Shown: positions 17,479 through 26,163 of the stretch, piece after piece
Position numbering within the stretch: position 1 is the first letter of the stretch
Layout of the letters: the number at the start of each line of letters is the position of its first letter
Assembly: GCA_018889975.1 (NCBI GenBank)
Contig: CP076546.1
Span: 3,658,001-3,722,000, forward strand
Length of the DNA: 64,000 bases
Source: Bacillus sp. NP157
Lineage (GTDB): Bacteria > Pseudomonadota > Gammaproteobacteria > Xanthomonadales > Rhodanobacteraceae
Reading direction: 5' to 3'
The notes under the pieces: generated by a model
Told to the model about the DNA's origin: nothing
Databases searched by the model: none
Seen by the model: only the letters and a program-made list of their open reading frames with translations
Translations under genes and position numbers: made by a program

Positions 17479-18756
17479 ATGCTGTCATCCGTCACCATGA
17501 CCGACCCCACCCATCGCGCCATCGATGCGATCTGGAAGATCGAATCGCCCCGGATCATCGCGACCATCGCGCGCATGGTCCGCGACCTCGACCTTGCCGA
17601 AGAGCTCGCCCAGGACGCACTCGTCTCGGCACTGGAGCAGTGGCCCGCCGAAGGCGTACCGCGTAACCCAGGGGCCTGGCTGACCCAGGCGGCGAAGCAC
17701 CGGGCGGTGGATCGCATCCGCCGGGAACGCATGGCCGGACGCAAGCTGGAAGCGCTGGGCAAGGACATGGAAGGCCTGCTCGAATCCGCCGACGACGCCC
17801 TGGTCGACCTGCTCGACGACGATATCGGCGACGACGTGCTCCGCCTGATCTTCACCGCCTGCCATCCGGCGCTCTCGGTCGAAGCCCAGGTGGCGCTGAC
17901 CCTGCGCCTGCTCGGCGGCCTGTCGACGGACGAGATCGCCCGCGCCTTCCTCGTGCCCGAGGCCACCGTTGCCCAACGCATCGTCCGTGCGAAACGTACG
18001 CTGGCGGCCGAGACGGTGGTTTACGAGGTGCCGCGCGGCGATGCCCTCAGGGAGCGCCTCGCGGCGGTGCTGCGCGTGGTCTACCTGGTCTTCAACGAAG
18101 GCTATGCCGCCACCGCCGGCACCGACTGGATGCGTCCCGCGCTGTGCGACGAAGCCTTGCGGCTGGGCCGCATCCTCGCCGAGCTGATGCCGCGCGAGGC
18201 CGAAGTCCACGGCCTGGTCGCCCTGATGGAAATCCAGGCATCGCGGGCCGGCGCGCGCACACGGCCGGATGGCGAACCGATCCTGCTGATGGACCAGGAC
18301 CGCGGCCGCTGGGACCGCCTGCTGATCGGGCGTGGGCTGAAGGCGCTGGAGCGTGCCGGGCGGCTGGGCGGAACGCACGGCCCCTATGCGCTGCAAGCCG
18401 CCATCGCCGCCTGCCACGCCCGCGCGCCACGCGGTGCGGAAACCGACTGGGCACGTATCGCGGCCCTGTACGCCGAGCTGGTGGAAGTGATGCCGTCGCC
18501 GGTGGTCGAGCTCAATCGCGCCGTGGCGGTATCGATGGCCGAAGGGCCGGCGCCCGCCCTTGCCATCGTCGATGCGCTGGCCGACGAGCCGACGCTGAAG
18601 GATTACCACCTGCTACCCAGCGTGCGCGGCGACCTGCTGTTCCGCCTGGGCCGCATGGAACCCGCGCGCGCAGCCTTCCTGCTGGCCGCCGGGATGACCC
18701 GCAATGAACGGGAGCGTGTCCTGCTCCAGGCACGGGCGGCGGCCTGCACGCCCTGA
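17479..18756 (+). CDS. ECF42-type RNA polymerase sigma factor with TPR-like C-terminal extension
   Basis: The 425-residue protein begins with sigma-70 region 2 (ELAQDALVSALEQWP; PGAWLTQAAKHRAVDRIRRE) and region 4 (LRLLGGLSTDEIARAFLVPEATVAQRIVRAKRTL). A helical extension of about 230 residues follows, with YLVFNEGYAAT, DRGRWDRLLIGRGL, GPYALQAAIAACHA and ELNRAVAVSMAEG, which is the TPR-like domain of ECF42 sigma factors. This group lacks an anti-sigma partner and uses the extension for control. It lies 33 bp after the double YCII gene. I kept the ATG at 17479 because ggtgg lies just upstream; an in-frame ATG at 17497 has no ribosome site. Confidence 0.9.
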   Translation: MLSSVTMTDPTHRAIDAIWKIESPRIIATIARMVRDLDLAEELAQDALVSALEQWPAEGVPRNPGAWLTQAAKHRAVDRIRRERMAGRKLEALGKDMEGLLESADDALVDLLDDDIGDDVLRLIFTACHPALSVEAQVALTLRLLGGLSTDEIARAFLVPEATVAQRIVRAKRTLAAETVVYEVPRGDALRERLAAVLRVVYLVFNEGYAATAGTDWMRPALCDEALRLGRILAELMPREAEVHGLVALMEIQASRAGARTRPDGEPILLMDQDRGRWDRLLIGRGLKALERAGRLGGTHGPYALQAAIAACHARAPRGAETDWARIAALYAELVEVMPSPVVELNRAVAVSMAEGPAPALAIVDALADEPTLKDYHLLPSVRGDLLFRLGRMEPARAAFLLAAGMTRNERERVLLQARAAACTP

Positions 18757-18768
18757 GCCTGGCAGGGC

Positions 18769-19245
18769 TCAGTGGGTGATGTCGATGTTGACGTTGGTGC
18801 CGTCGGGCAGGTCCTGCAATTGCTGCAGCATCGCGCCGGTGAGCTCGAAGTGTTCGCGCGCGGGCACCGGGTTGAAGTTCTCGACGGTGTATTCGCCTTC
18901 GGCGAACACCGGCAGCGTGACGTAGGTGTAGCACTCGCCCGCGCGGCATACCTTTCCCGCGTCGACCAGCGCTTCGACCAGCGGCGGCAGCAGCCACTCG
19001 TCGGCGATCTCTTCGCGCAACAGCTGGTTGAAGCCCTCGACGTTGTCGGCCACGCGCTCCACTTCGCCCGTGCCGGTGTTCAGCCAGAACACGCCGCCTT
19101 CGTCGGCCTCGTAGAACATGTCGCCCAGCGCGGTGAACAACAGCGGCGTGAACGCGTCGCCGATGCACCAGCGCCACGATTCGGCGAGTGCATCGATGGC
19201 TTCTTGGTCAGGCGTGCAGGTCAGTTCGTTCCAGGATAAGGGCAT
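18769..19245 (-). CDS. DUF1851 (Tdi1-type immunity) domain protein
   Basis: The 158-residue acidic protein contains LFTALGDMFYEADEGGVFWLNTGTGEVERVADNVEGF and later CYTYVTLPVFAEGEYTVENFNPVPAREHFELTG (both quoted in pieces of the same frame: key residues GDMFY, FWLN, NTGTGE, PVFAEGEY), matching the DUF1851/Tdi1 immunity-type fold found in T6SS immunity genes and orphan housekeeping copies. No toxin or T6SS gene is near, so it looks like an orphan. ATG at 19245 is preferred to a TTG at 19275; neither has a strong ribosome site. It ends tail-to-tail with the ECF42 gene. Confidence 0.72.
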   Translation of the reverse strand: MPLSWNELTCTPDQEAIDALAESWRWCIGDAFTPLLFTALGDMFYEADEGGVFWLNTGTGEVERVADNVEGFNQLLREEIADEWLLPPLVEALVDAGKVCRAGECYTYVTLPVFAEGEYTVENFNPVPAREHFELTGAMLQQLQDLPDGTNVNIDITH

Positions 19246-19288
19246 GGCGGGGAAGCCGGAGGTGGGGGTGGCCAAATTCTAGCGCCAT

Positions 19289-19311
19289 CGGCGCGCAGGC
19301 GCGCTCGCCCC
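19289..19311. repeat. Degenerate REP-like palindrome
   Basis: The sequence cggcgcgcaggcgcgctcgc lies between the DUF1851 start and the serine hydrolase stop. It keeps the core palindrome of the elements at 55011 and 62822 but has lost the ctcctaca end. Confidence 0.4.
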
Positions 19312-19320
19312 ACGAGCGCC

Positions 19321-20475
19321 TCACGGCGTTTCGTCCACCGCCCGTTCCACGGCGCGCACGAAGTCGCCGCGGGCCTTCGCCTGCGCATCGTCCGTCGCCA
19401 CCGGCCAGGCCGCGAGCTGCACGATGACCAGGTGCCGTTTCGGATCGACGTGCAGCAACTGGCCGAAGATGCCCAGCCCGGCGTAGGAGCCGTCGGCCCA
19501 CGTCCACCACTGGTAGCCGTAACCGCGTCCCGGCACGCCGATGTCGGCCTGCGTGCGCGTCGCTTCCGCGAGCCATCCATCGGCCAGCACCGGCTTGCCA
19601 CCAGCGATGCCGCCGTCGAGCAGGAACTGGCCCAGCCGGGCGTAGTCGCCCAGCGTGGCGGACACGCCCGAGCCACCGGCCTCGGTGCCATCGACCTCGT
19701 CCTTCAGCCACAGCGCATCATCCGCCATGCCGTAGGGCCGCCAGATTTTCTCGGACAGATAGGCGGCCAGCGTCTTGCCCGTCGCCCGCGTGACGAGGAT
19801 GCCGATCAGGTCGGTTTCGCCGGTCTTGTAGACCCAGCGTTCGCCCGGCGGGAACTCGCGCGGCAAGGGCGCCATGTAGGTCACCAGCAGGGGCACGCCC
19901 GCTTCGCGACGGCCCTCGTACATCCGTGCGACATCCGATCGTGGATCGACGTAGTCCTCGTTCCAGCGCACGCCCGAGGTCATCGACAGCAGCTGTCGCA
20001 CGGTGACGTCGCGGTACGCTCCCGCCGCCAGTTCCGGGATGTAGCGCGTGACCCTGTCGTCCAGCGAGTGGATCGCGCCGTCGCGCAGCGCCGCGCCCAC
20101 CAGCGTCGACGTGAACGACTTGGCTACCGAGAACGACGTCCAGCGCGTGTGTGCATCGGTGCCCAGGCCATGCCGTTCCAGGCGCAGCTTGCCATCCTGC
20201 AGCACCATGATCCCCGCCACGTGGTGTGCGGCCATGTAGGCGTCGAGCGTGCTCCCATCGGCGAAGCGCGGCTCCAGCGGCGCGCCCTGCGGCAGCGCAT
20301 GGGCCACGCCATGGCGCACGACGTTGCTCGCGTACTGCGCATCCATGTGGCGGAAATTCACTTCGCGCTGCGCCTGGTTCCAGAACAGCACGTCGGTGCG
20401 ACGCGCATGCGGGGACGCACAGCCCGCGATGGCCACGACGGCCACTGCGACGAAACAGAAGAGGCGCGGCCTCAT
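19321..20475 (-). CDS. Serine hydrolase lipoprotein, class C beta-lactamase family
   Basis: The 384-residue protein begins with a lipoprotein signal (FVAVAVVAIAGC, lipid on Cys19). The penicillin-recognising fold follows, with SVAKSF (SxxK nucleophile), SMTSGVRWNEDY, YKTGETDLIGILV and a late GYQWWTW/HVDPKRHLVIVQLAAWP. It belongs to the class C beta-lactamase/esterase family (PF00144), whose members are lipases, esterases or peptidases more often than beta-lactamases. The ATG at 20475 overlaps the stop of the previous gene as ATGA, so it is translationally coupled to the LPG-synthase-like gene. A longer reading to 20841 is a shadow. Substrate unknown; an envelope lipid or peptidoglycan ester is a guess from context. 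Confidence 0.87.
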   Translation of the reverse strand: MRPRLFCFVAVAVVAIAGCASPHARRTDVLFWNQAQREVNFRHMDAQYASNVVRHGVAHALPQGAPLEPRFADGSTLDAYMAAHHVAGIMVLQDGKLRLERHGLGTDAHTRWTSFSVAKSFTSTLVGAALRDGAIHSLDDRVTRYIPELAAGAYRDVTVRQLLSMTSGVRWNEDYVDPRSDVARMYEGRREAGVPLLVTYMAPLPREFPPGERWVYKTGETDLIGILVTRATGKTLAAYLSEKIWRPYGMADDALWLKDEVDGTEAGGSGVSATLGDYARLGQFLLDGGIAGGKPVLADGWLAEATRTQADIGVPGRGYGYQWWTWADGSYAGLGIFGQLLHVDPKRHLVIVQLAAWPVATDDAQAKARGDFVRAVERAVDETP

Positions 20476-21491
20476 CGTGCCACCTTGCGTACGCGATGGC
20501 GGATCTCGAAGATGCCCAGCGCGATCGACGCGAGGATGAACGGCCCGAAGCCGTAGATGACCCGGTAGGCGAGCAGCGCCGCAAGCACCTGCGCTCGTTG
20601 TTCCTGCGGAAACGCGGCGAGGGTGAGCGCTTCGAAGGCGCCGATGCCACCGGGAGTGTTGCTGACGATGCCGGCGAGGATCGCACCGACGTAGATCGGC
20701 GCAAAGTCGAGGAAGCTCCCGGCGATGTCGGTGGGCAACAGCAGGTACATCGTTGCGATCGCGGCGATCATCTCGACGATGCCGATGGCAATCTGCGCGC
20801 CGGCCGAGCGTGCCGAGGGCACCGGCGTCGTGAACTTCCACACCTTCAGCTCATCGTGTTTGCCCGCGAGCCAGCGCAGCAGCAGGACAAAGGCCACCAC
20901 CAGCGCAGCACCGACCCAGCGGCCCCAGCCGTTGGCGATCGATGGCTCGAGCATAAGCGCGATGGCGGTGACCGCGGCAAAACCCATCGCCACGGCAAAG
21001 CCGACCAGGCCGACCACGCGCGCCACGTCGGGCGCGCCCACGCCCTGCCGCGACAGCATGCGGTAACGGATCGCCGTGCCGGTGATGGCGTGGAAACCGA
21101 GGGCATTGCAGATGGCGTGCGTCGTGGCACCGGAGAAGATCTTCATCTTCATCGACACCTTGCCGGGTACGACAGTCTCCACCGCGAACACGTCGTACGC
21201 CGTGAGGCATGCCCAGCTGACCATCGCGGCACCGATCGAGCCGATGACATGCCAGTGCGGAATGCGGCCAAGCGCATCGCGCACGTCGTGCCACGCCATC
21301 TTCGCGATATAGCGATGCAACAGGAACGCCGCCGCGCCGATGATGGCCAGCGTGATGGCGTATTTCAGGGCGCGGATGGCCAGGGCCTTGCCCTTGCCGG
21401 TCGGGCGGGTGTCGCGCAAGGGAACGTCCGTGCGGTCTCGGGGGGAGGTGGATGATAGCGGACGACCGGGCCGGGTTCGTTGCACGCTCAT
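20472..21491 (-). CDS. Lysylphosphatidylglycerol synthetase-type membrane protein (UPF0104/YbhN-like)
   Basis: The 339 residues hold about eight hydrophobic segments from residue 40 on and the family pattern ICNALGFHAITGTAIRYRML together with SNTPGGIGAFEALTL near the C-terminus. This is the flippase-like transmembrane domain of lysylphosphatidylglycerol synthases (PF03706), without the C-terminal transferase domain, so it is not a full MprF. Standalone members may move lipids. It starts at the ATG at 21491, overlapping the modC stop (ATGA), and ends overlapping the serine hydrolase start. The coupling to mod genes is unexpected and probably reflects operon extension rather than function. Confidence 0.86.
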   Translation of the reverse strand: MSVQRTRPGRPLSSTSPRDRTDVPLRDTRPTGKGKALAIRALKYAITLAIIGAAAFLLHRYIAKMAWHDVRDALGRIPHWHVIGSIGAAMVSWACLTAYDVFAVETVVPGKVSMKMKIFSGATTHAICNALGFHAITGTAIRYRMLSRQGVGAPDVARVVGLVGFAVAMGFAAVTAIALMLEPSIANGWGRWVGAALVVAFVLLLRWLAGKHDELKVWKFTTPVPSARSAGAQIAIGIVEMIAAIATMYLLLPTDIAGSFLDFAPIYVGAILAGIVSNTPGGIGAFEALTLAAFPQEQRAQVLAALLAYRVIYGFGPFILASIALGIFEIRHRVRKVAR

Positions 21492-22153
21492 GCCACCACG
21501 CGCCCGTCGCGAATCTCGATGGTGTGGCCTTGCAGGGCGTCGACGTCGGCGGGGTCGTGGGTGATCAGGAGCAGTTGCAGGTCCAGGCGTTGCTGCAGGG
21601 CCAGCAGTTCCGCGCGCATGCGCGTGCGCAGGGCCGGGTCCAGCGCGGCGAAGGGCTCGTCGAGCAGGAGCAGGCGCGGCTCCGCGACCAGGGCGCGGGC
21701 CAGTGCCACGCGCTGGCGCTGCCCACCGGAAATGCGCGCGGGATAACTGTCGGCGACGCCACCCAGCTCGAACAGGTCCAGCCACTGCGAAACGCGCGAG
21801 TCGCGCTGGCGGCGGCGCGGGTTGAGCCAGCCGCGGGCCAGGCCGAAGCCGACGTTCTGCGCGACCGTGAGGTGCGGGAACAGCGCGTAGTCCTGGAAGA
21901 CGTAGGCGACGCCACGCTCGCGCGGTGGCAAGGCCACGCCGGCCGCCGAGTCGTAAAGCCGATCGCCATCGACGCGGACATGACCCGCGTCGGGCACGAG
22001 CAACCCGGCCATCGCGCGCAGGGTGAGGCTCTTGCCGGCACCCGAGGCGCCGAACAGGACGATCCGCCGCGCGTCGGAGGCGAACGCCACGTCGAGCTCG
22101 AACTGGCGCTGGTCGTCGCGCAGCGATTTGCGGATGGCGACGTCGACGCTCAC
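21488..22153 (-). CDS. modC: Molybdate ABC transporter ATP-binding protein (short form)
   Basis: The 221-residue ATPase has Walker A GASGAGKS (35-42), a Q-loop in VFQDYALFPHLT, signature ISGGQRQR, Walker B LLLLDEPF and a switch His in LLITHDPADV. It matches ModC but stops after the ATPase core: the C-terminal molybdate-binding TOBE/MOP domain of E. coli ModC (about 352 residues) is absent. It overlaps modB by 4 bp upstream and the LPG-type gene by 4 bp downstream. Role: energises high-affinity molybdate (or tungstate) uptake at the inner membrane. Confidence 0.9.
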   Translation of the reverse strand: MSVDVAIRKSLRDDQRQFELDVAFASDARRIVLFGASGAGKSLTLRAMAGLLVPDAGHVRVDGDRLYDSAAGVALPPRERGVAYVFQDYALFPHLTVAQNVGFGLARGWLNPRRRQRDSRVSQWLDLFELGGVADSYPARISGGQRQRVALARALVAEPRLLLLDEPFAALDPALRTRMRAELLALQQRLDLQLLLITHDPADVDALQGHTIEIRDGRVVA

Positions 22154-22824
22154 GGGCGACTCCGGCGCAGGTGGTCCGGCGCCAGCCAGCCGGCGAGCAG
22201 CAGGGCGAGCACGCAGGTCACCGAGACGACCCCGACCATCACGGCGGCAGTGCGGTCATCGCCGGCCTGGACCGCGGCGTAGATCGCGACGGAAAGGGTC
22301 TGGGTGCGCCCGGGCAGGTTGCCCGCGATCATCAGCGTGGCGCCGAACTCACCCATCGCCCGGGCGAAGGCGAGCAACGCCCCTGCCGTGATGCCGCGTG
22401 CGGCCAGCGGCAACGAGACGCGGAAGAACACGGCCGCCTCGCGCAGGCCGAGCACGCGCGCCGCGGATTCATAGTGCGGGTCGACCGCCTCGAAGGCCGC
22501 ACGCGCCGCCTTCTGCACCAGCGGGAAGGCGACCAGGGTGGAAGCGATCACCGCGCCCTGCCAGGTGAAGACCAGCTCGATGCCGAGCCGGTCCAGCCAC
22601 CCGCCGAAGACGCCGCGACGGCCCAGCAGGACCAGCAGGTAGTAACCGAGCACGGTGGGTGGCAGCACCAGCGGCAGGGTCAGGATCGAGTCGACCACCT
22701 CGCGGGCATGCGAGCGCCAGCGCGACAGCCCGTAGGCCACGGCCACGCCCAGCACGAGGTTGATCGCGGTCGCCCACAGGGCAACCTTCAGCGTAAGCAG
22801 CAGCGGGATCCAGGCAGCATCCAC
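22150..22824 (-). CDS. modB: Molybdate ABC transporter permease
   Basis: The 224-residue membrane protein has five or six hydrophobic helices and the binding-protein-dependent permease signature EAAVFFRVSLPLAARGITAGALLAFARAMGEFGATLMIAG (key residues EAA---G---------P). The MGEFGATLMIAGNLPGRTQTL stretch is diagnostic of ModB. It starts 7 bp after modA and its stop overlaps modC, so the three form one translation-coupled unit. Confidence 0.92.
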   Translation of the reverse strand: MDAAWIPLLLTLKVALWATAINLVLGVAVAYGLSRWRSHAREVVDSILTLPLVLPPTVLGYYLLVLLGRRGVFGGWLDRLGIELVFTWQGAVIASTLVAFPLVQKAARAAFEAVDPHYESAARVLGLREAAVFFRVSLPLAARGITAGALLAFARAMGEFGATLMIAGNLPGRTQTLSVAIYAAVQAGDDRTAAVMVGVVSVTCVLALLLAGWLAPDHLRRSRP

Positions 22825-22831
22825 GCGGCGC

Positions 22832-23578
22832 TCAGGGTGCTTCGAAACCGAAACCGGCGAGGATCGCGCGCCCTTCGCCCGACTGCACGAATGCCTCGAA
22901 CGCGGCGGCCTCGGCGGGCTGCTTCGAGCCCGCCACCACGGCCATCGGGTAGGTGATCGGTTTCGGCGTCGCGACGGTGGCGGCGACCTTCACCTTGTCC
23001 TTCATCACCGCGGCGTCGGTGGCGAATACGAAGCCGGCATCGACCTCGCCCCGCGCGACGTAATCGAGGCCCTGGCGCACGTTCTGCGCCAGCACGCCCT
23101 TGGCCGACACGGCGTCCCACAGGCCCTGCTGTTCCAGTGCGGCTTTCGTGTAGCGGCCGACCGGCACCGAGGCCGGATCGCCGTAGGCGACGCGCTTCAC
23201 GCTGGCCGCCTTCAGGTCGGCGGCGCTGGCGATGGCGGCCTTGCTGTCCGCCGGCACCACCAGCACCAGCCGGTTTGCCGCGAAATCCCTGCGCGTGGCC
23301 GGATCGATCGCCTTAGCCGCGACCGCCTTGTCCATGGCCGTTTCGTCGGCGGACGCGAACACATCGGCGGGTGCGCCGCTTGCGATCTGGCGCAGCAAAA
23401 CGTCCGAAGCGGCGAAGTTCAGCACGACATGGGTACCGGGGTGTTTCGCTTCGTAAGCCTTGCCCACGGCCTGGAAGGCATCGGTCAGGCTGGAGGCTGC
23501 CGAAACCACCAGGTCGGCGGCCGAGGCACCGGTGGCGCCGGCGAGCAGCAGCGTCGCGACGAGCAGGCGAAAGCGCAT
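22832..23578 (-). CDS. modA: Molybdate ABC transporter periplasmic binding protein
   Basis: The 248-residue protein begins with a Sec signal peptide (MRFRLLVATLLLAGATGASA, cleaved after ASA near 20). The mature part starts ADLVVSAASSLTDAFQAVGKAYEAKHPG, with SAASSL binding the oxyanion as in ModA, and later has VYGDPASVPVGRY-like YGDPASVPVGRYTKAALEQQGLW. It captures molybdate or tungstate in the periplasm for ModBC. A -10-like TATAGT lies about 33 bases upstream on the minus strand. It is transcribed divergently from the efflux operon. Confidence 0.93.
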   Translation of the reverse strand: MRFRLLVATLLLAGATGASAADLVVSAASSLTDAFQAVGKAYEAKHPGTHVVLNFAASDVLLRQIASGAPADVFASADETAMDKAVAAKAIDPATRRDFAANRLVLVVPADSKAAIASAADLKAASVKRVAYGDPASVPVGRYTKAALEQQGLWDAVSAKGVLAQNVRQGLDYVARGEVDAGFVFATDAAVMKDKVKVAATVATPKPITYPMAVVAGSKQPAEAAAFEAFVQSGEGRAILAGFGFEAP

Positions 23579-23725
23579 GGGGGTCGTTTCCGGCAGGAGG
23601 GTCGAAAGCGACTATACGCGGCGGCGACAGGGCACGGAAACCGCGGCGTGGATGCGGTCAAGGATCGCCAATCCAGCCCACCCCGGCAGTGGCAGCTTGG
23701 CCGGACCGAACCTGGGACAGCTTCC
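23579..23725. promoter_or_regulatory. Divergent intergenic region modA / hlyD
   Basis: These 147 bases separate two divergent operons. On the minus strand TATAGT (23611-23616) is a fair -10 for modA, without a recognisable -35 at 17 bases. I see no ModE-like inverted repeat. Nothing clear drives the plus-strand efflux genes. Confidence 0.35.
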
Positions 23726-24712
23726 ATGAAACACGCCTTGCGCATCATCGGCGGCCTGCTGGTCCTGGGCACCCTGGCGGTGTTGCTGTTCGCCTGGCTC
23801 GACCGCACCGAGGTGACCACCGACGCCTATGTCACCGGACGCATCCATCCCGTGGCGCCGCGCGTCACCGGCACCGTGGTCGCCCTGTACGTCAACGACA
23901 ACCAGCACGTGAAGGCCGGCGAGGTGCTGCTGGAGCTCGACACCCGCGATTTCGACGTGCGCGTGGAACAGGCGAAGGCGGAGATCGATCGCGCACAGAG
24001 CCAGGTCGCCAGCGCGAAGGCCTCGATCGCCGAGGCGAACGCGGCGATCGTCGCCGCCGACGCGAACGTAAGGAAGACCGGGTTCGACCTCACCCGCGCC
24101 AGCGAGCTGGTCAACGAAACCCCGCGCGGCATCTCGAAGCAGGAATACGACGCCGCCCGGGCCGCCTCGGATTCCGCGAAGGCGAACAAGGCCAGCGCGG
24201 AGGCGCGCAAGGTCGCGGCGGAGTCGTCCGTGGTGGCGGCCGAGGCCCAGGTGGCTACCGGCCAGGCGGCGCTGCACGATGCGCAACTGGCGTACGGCTA
24301 CACCAAAGTGCTGGCGCCGGTCGGTGGCTACGTGGGCCGGCGTACGGTGGAAGTGGGCGCAAGGGTCACCGCCGGGCAGACCCTGCTCTCGGTCGTGTCC
24401 GACGAGGTCTGGGTGGTGGCCAACTTCAAGGAGACCCAACTGCACGGGATGACCCGCGGCACGCGTGCACGGCTCACCGTCGATGCGCTTCCCGACATCA
24501 CCTTCATCGGCCACGTCGACAGCATTTCGCCGGCCTCCGGTTCGCAGTTCGCCCTGCTGCCGCCCGACAACGCCACGGGTAACTTCACCAAGGTGGTCCA
24601 GCGGGTGCCGGTGAAGATCCTGTTCGACGCCGACGACCTGCATCGCTATCGCGATCGCTTGCCGCCGGGCCTGTCGACGATCGTGAAGATCCGTGCGGAG
24701 CCAGGCAAGTGA
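23726..24712 (+). CDS. HlyD/EmrA-family membrane fusion protein
   Basis: The 328-residue adaptor has one N-terminal membrane helix (LRIIGGLLVLGTLAVLLFAWL), then RTEVTTDAYVTGRIHPVAPRVTGTVVALYVNDNQHVKAGEVLLELD (biotinyl-lipoyl half; key residues DAYV, P-V-G-V), a long coiled-coil hairpin rich in Ala and Glu (about 80-180), and the returning GYVGRRTVEVGARVTAGQTLLSVV and VVANFKETQL segments. This is the EmrA/HlyD pattern that links an inner-membrane MFS pump to a TolC-type channel. I chose the ATG at 23726, the only one directly before the helix. It overlaps the next gene by 4 bp. Substrate: toxic amphipathic compounds, by family. Confidence 0.92.
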   Translation: MKHALRIIGGLLVLGTLAVLLFAWLDRTEVTTDAYVTGRIHPVAPRVTGTVVALYVNDNQHVKAGEVLLELDTRDFDVRVEQAKAEIDRAQSQVASAKASIAEANAAIVAADANVRKTGFDLTRASELVNETPRGISKQEYDAARAASDSAKANKASAEARKVAAESSVVAAEAQVATGQAALHDAQLAYGYTKVLAPVGGYVGRRTVEVGARVTAGQTLLSVVSDEVWVVANFKETQLHGMTRGTRARLTVDALPDITFIGHVDSISPASGSQFALLPPDNATGNFTKVVQRVPVKILFDADDLHRYRDRLPPGLSTIVKIRAEPGK

Positions 24713-26163
24713 GCCTTGCGCGCGCCGCTGTCGCGCTCGGCCTGCTCGCAGCTACCGCGCTGGCGCTGGGCGGCTGCGTGCTCGGGGCCGACTACCAGCG
24801 CCCTGCCCGACCGGCGCCACCGGCCTGGCAGCACGCCGACGCGGGCACGGGCACCGGCACTACGACCCTTCCCGACGCGTGGTGGACGCTGTTCGGCGAC
24901 GATGAACTCGACCGGCATGTGCAGGCCACGCTCGCCGCGAACCAGGACCTTGCCGGGGCCCTTGCCCGCTACGACCAGAGTCGCGCGCTGCTTGGCGTGG
25001 CGCGCGCCGCCGAATTCCCCCAGGTGTCGCTCGACCCGGCGTACGCGCGTGCGCGCACTCCCGGCACCGTGTCGAACGCGTTGCCGGTGCTCGAGACCAC
25101 GCTCTACAACGTGCCGGTGGACGTGGCATACGAAGTCGACCTGTGGGGTCGCGTACGACGCAGCGTGGAGGCCGCCCGTGCCGACGTGGAAAGCAATGCG
25201 GACACGATCGCGGCACTGCGCCTGAGCCTCGCGGCTGCGACGGCATCGACCTACCTGTCGTTGCGCAGCACCGACCGCGACATCGACGTACTGGCACGCA
25301 CCGTCGCGCTGCGCGAAGACGCGCTATCGCTGGCCGACCGCCGCGCCCATGCGGGCGTCGTCGGTGACCTCGACGTGCTGCGCGCCCGCGCCGACCTTGC
25401 CCAGACCCGCGCCGATCTCGCCGATGCGCACCGCCACCGCGACAACCTGGAAAATGCACTGGCCGTGCTCGAGGCGCGCGACGCACCCGACTTCCATATT
25501 GCCGCGGAGGCGTGGGCACCGACCGTGCCCGAGGTACCGCCGGGCCTTCCTTCCAGCCTGCTCACCCGGCGCCCGGACGTCGCCGCCGACGAGCGCGCGC
25601 TGGCGGCGGCGAGCGCACGCATCGGCGTCGCCCGCACCGCGTTCTTCCCGTCCGTGCAGCTGACCGCGGCCGGCGGCTTCGCCAGCAACGGGCTGGGCGA
25701 CCTCACCTCCCGTAACAGCCGGCTCTGGTCGATCGGCCCGTCGGTCCACCTGCCGATCTTCGAAGGCGGTCGCAACCAGGCCAACCTGGAGGCGGCGCAG
25801 GCGGCCTATCGCGGCGCCGAGGCACGCTGGCGCCAGGACGGCATCGTCGCGTTCCGCGAAGTGCAGGACGCGCTCGGCGACGGCGCATGGCTGCGCGAAC
25901 GCGGCGCGGCGCTGGATGCCACGGTCGATGCGGCCACGGCGGCGGCAAAGGTTTCCCGCTCACGATACGACCGCGGCCTTGCCGGCTATTTCGAAGTCGT
26001 CGACTCGGACCGCCAGGCGCTCGCGAGCCAGCGTGCGGCGATCGCCAACGACCAGCAACGCCTGCTCACCGCGATTTCGTTGATCAAGACGCTGGGTGGC
26101 GGCTGGAAAGAAGGCGACCCGGTTCCACGCCCGGTCGGTACGAACGCATCGGTGGGTCCATGA
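24709..26163 (+). CDS. NodT/OprM-family outer-membrane efflux lipoprotein
   Basis: The 484-residue protein starts at a GTG overlapping the previous stop (GTGA). Its signal ends in the lipobox LGGC (lipid on Cys22), followed by VLGADYQRP. Two repeated outer-membrane-efflux domains follow, with EFPQVSLDPAYARAR, DVAYEVDLWGRVRRSVEAARADVES and the second-repeat RTAFFPSVQLTAAGGF and GPSVHLPIFEGGRNQANLEAA. It forms the trimeric channel of the tripartite pump. It overlaps the next gene's start (ATGA). Confidence 0.93.
   Translation: MSLARAAVALGLLAATALALGGCVLGADYQRPARPAPPAWQHADAGTGTGTTTLPDAWWTLFGDDELDRHVQATLAANQDLAGALARYDQSRALLGVARAAEFPQVSLDPAYARARTPGTVSNALPVLETTLYNVPVDVAYEVDLWGRVRRSVEAARADVESNADTIAALRLSLAAATASTYLSLRSTDRDIDVLARTVALREDALSLADRRAHAGVVGDLDVLRARADLAQTRADLADAHRHRDNLENALAVLEARDAPDFHIAAEAWAPTVPEVPPGLPSSLLTRRPDVAADERALAAASARIGVARTAFFPSVQLTAAGGFASNGLGDLTSRNSRLWSIGPSVHLPIFEGGRNQANLEAAQAAYRGAEARWRQDGIVAFREVQDALGDGAWLRERGAALDATVDAATAAAKVSRSRYDRGLAGYFEVVDSDRQALASQRAAIANDQQRLLTAISLIKTLGGGWKEGDPVPRPVGTNASVGP

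Noticed and set aside
18769-19245. T6SS immunity gene with a nearby toxin
   Set aside because: The DUF1851 domain fits, but no toxin, VgrG or T6SS gene is present, so it is listed only as an orphan domain protein.
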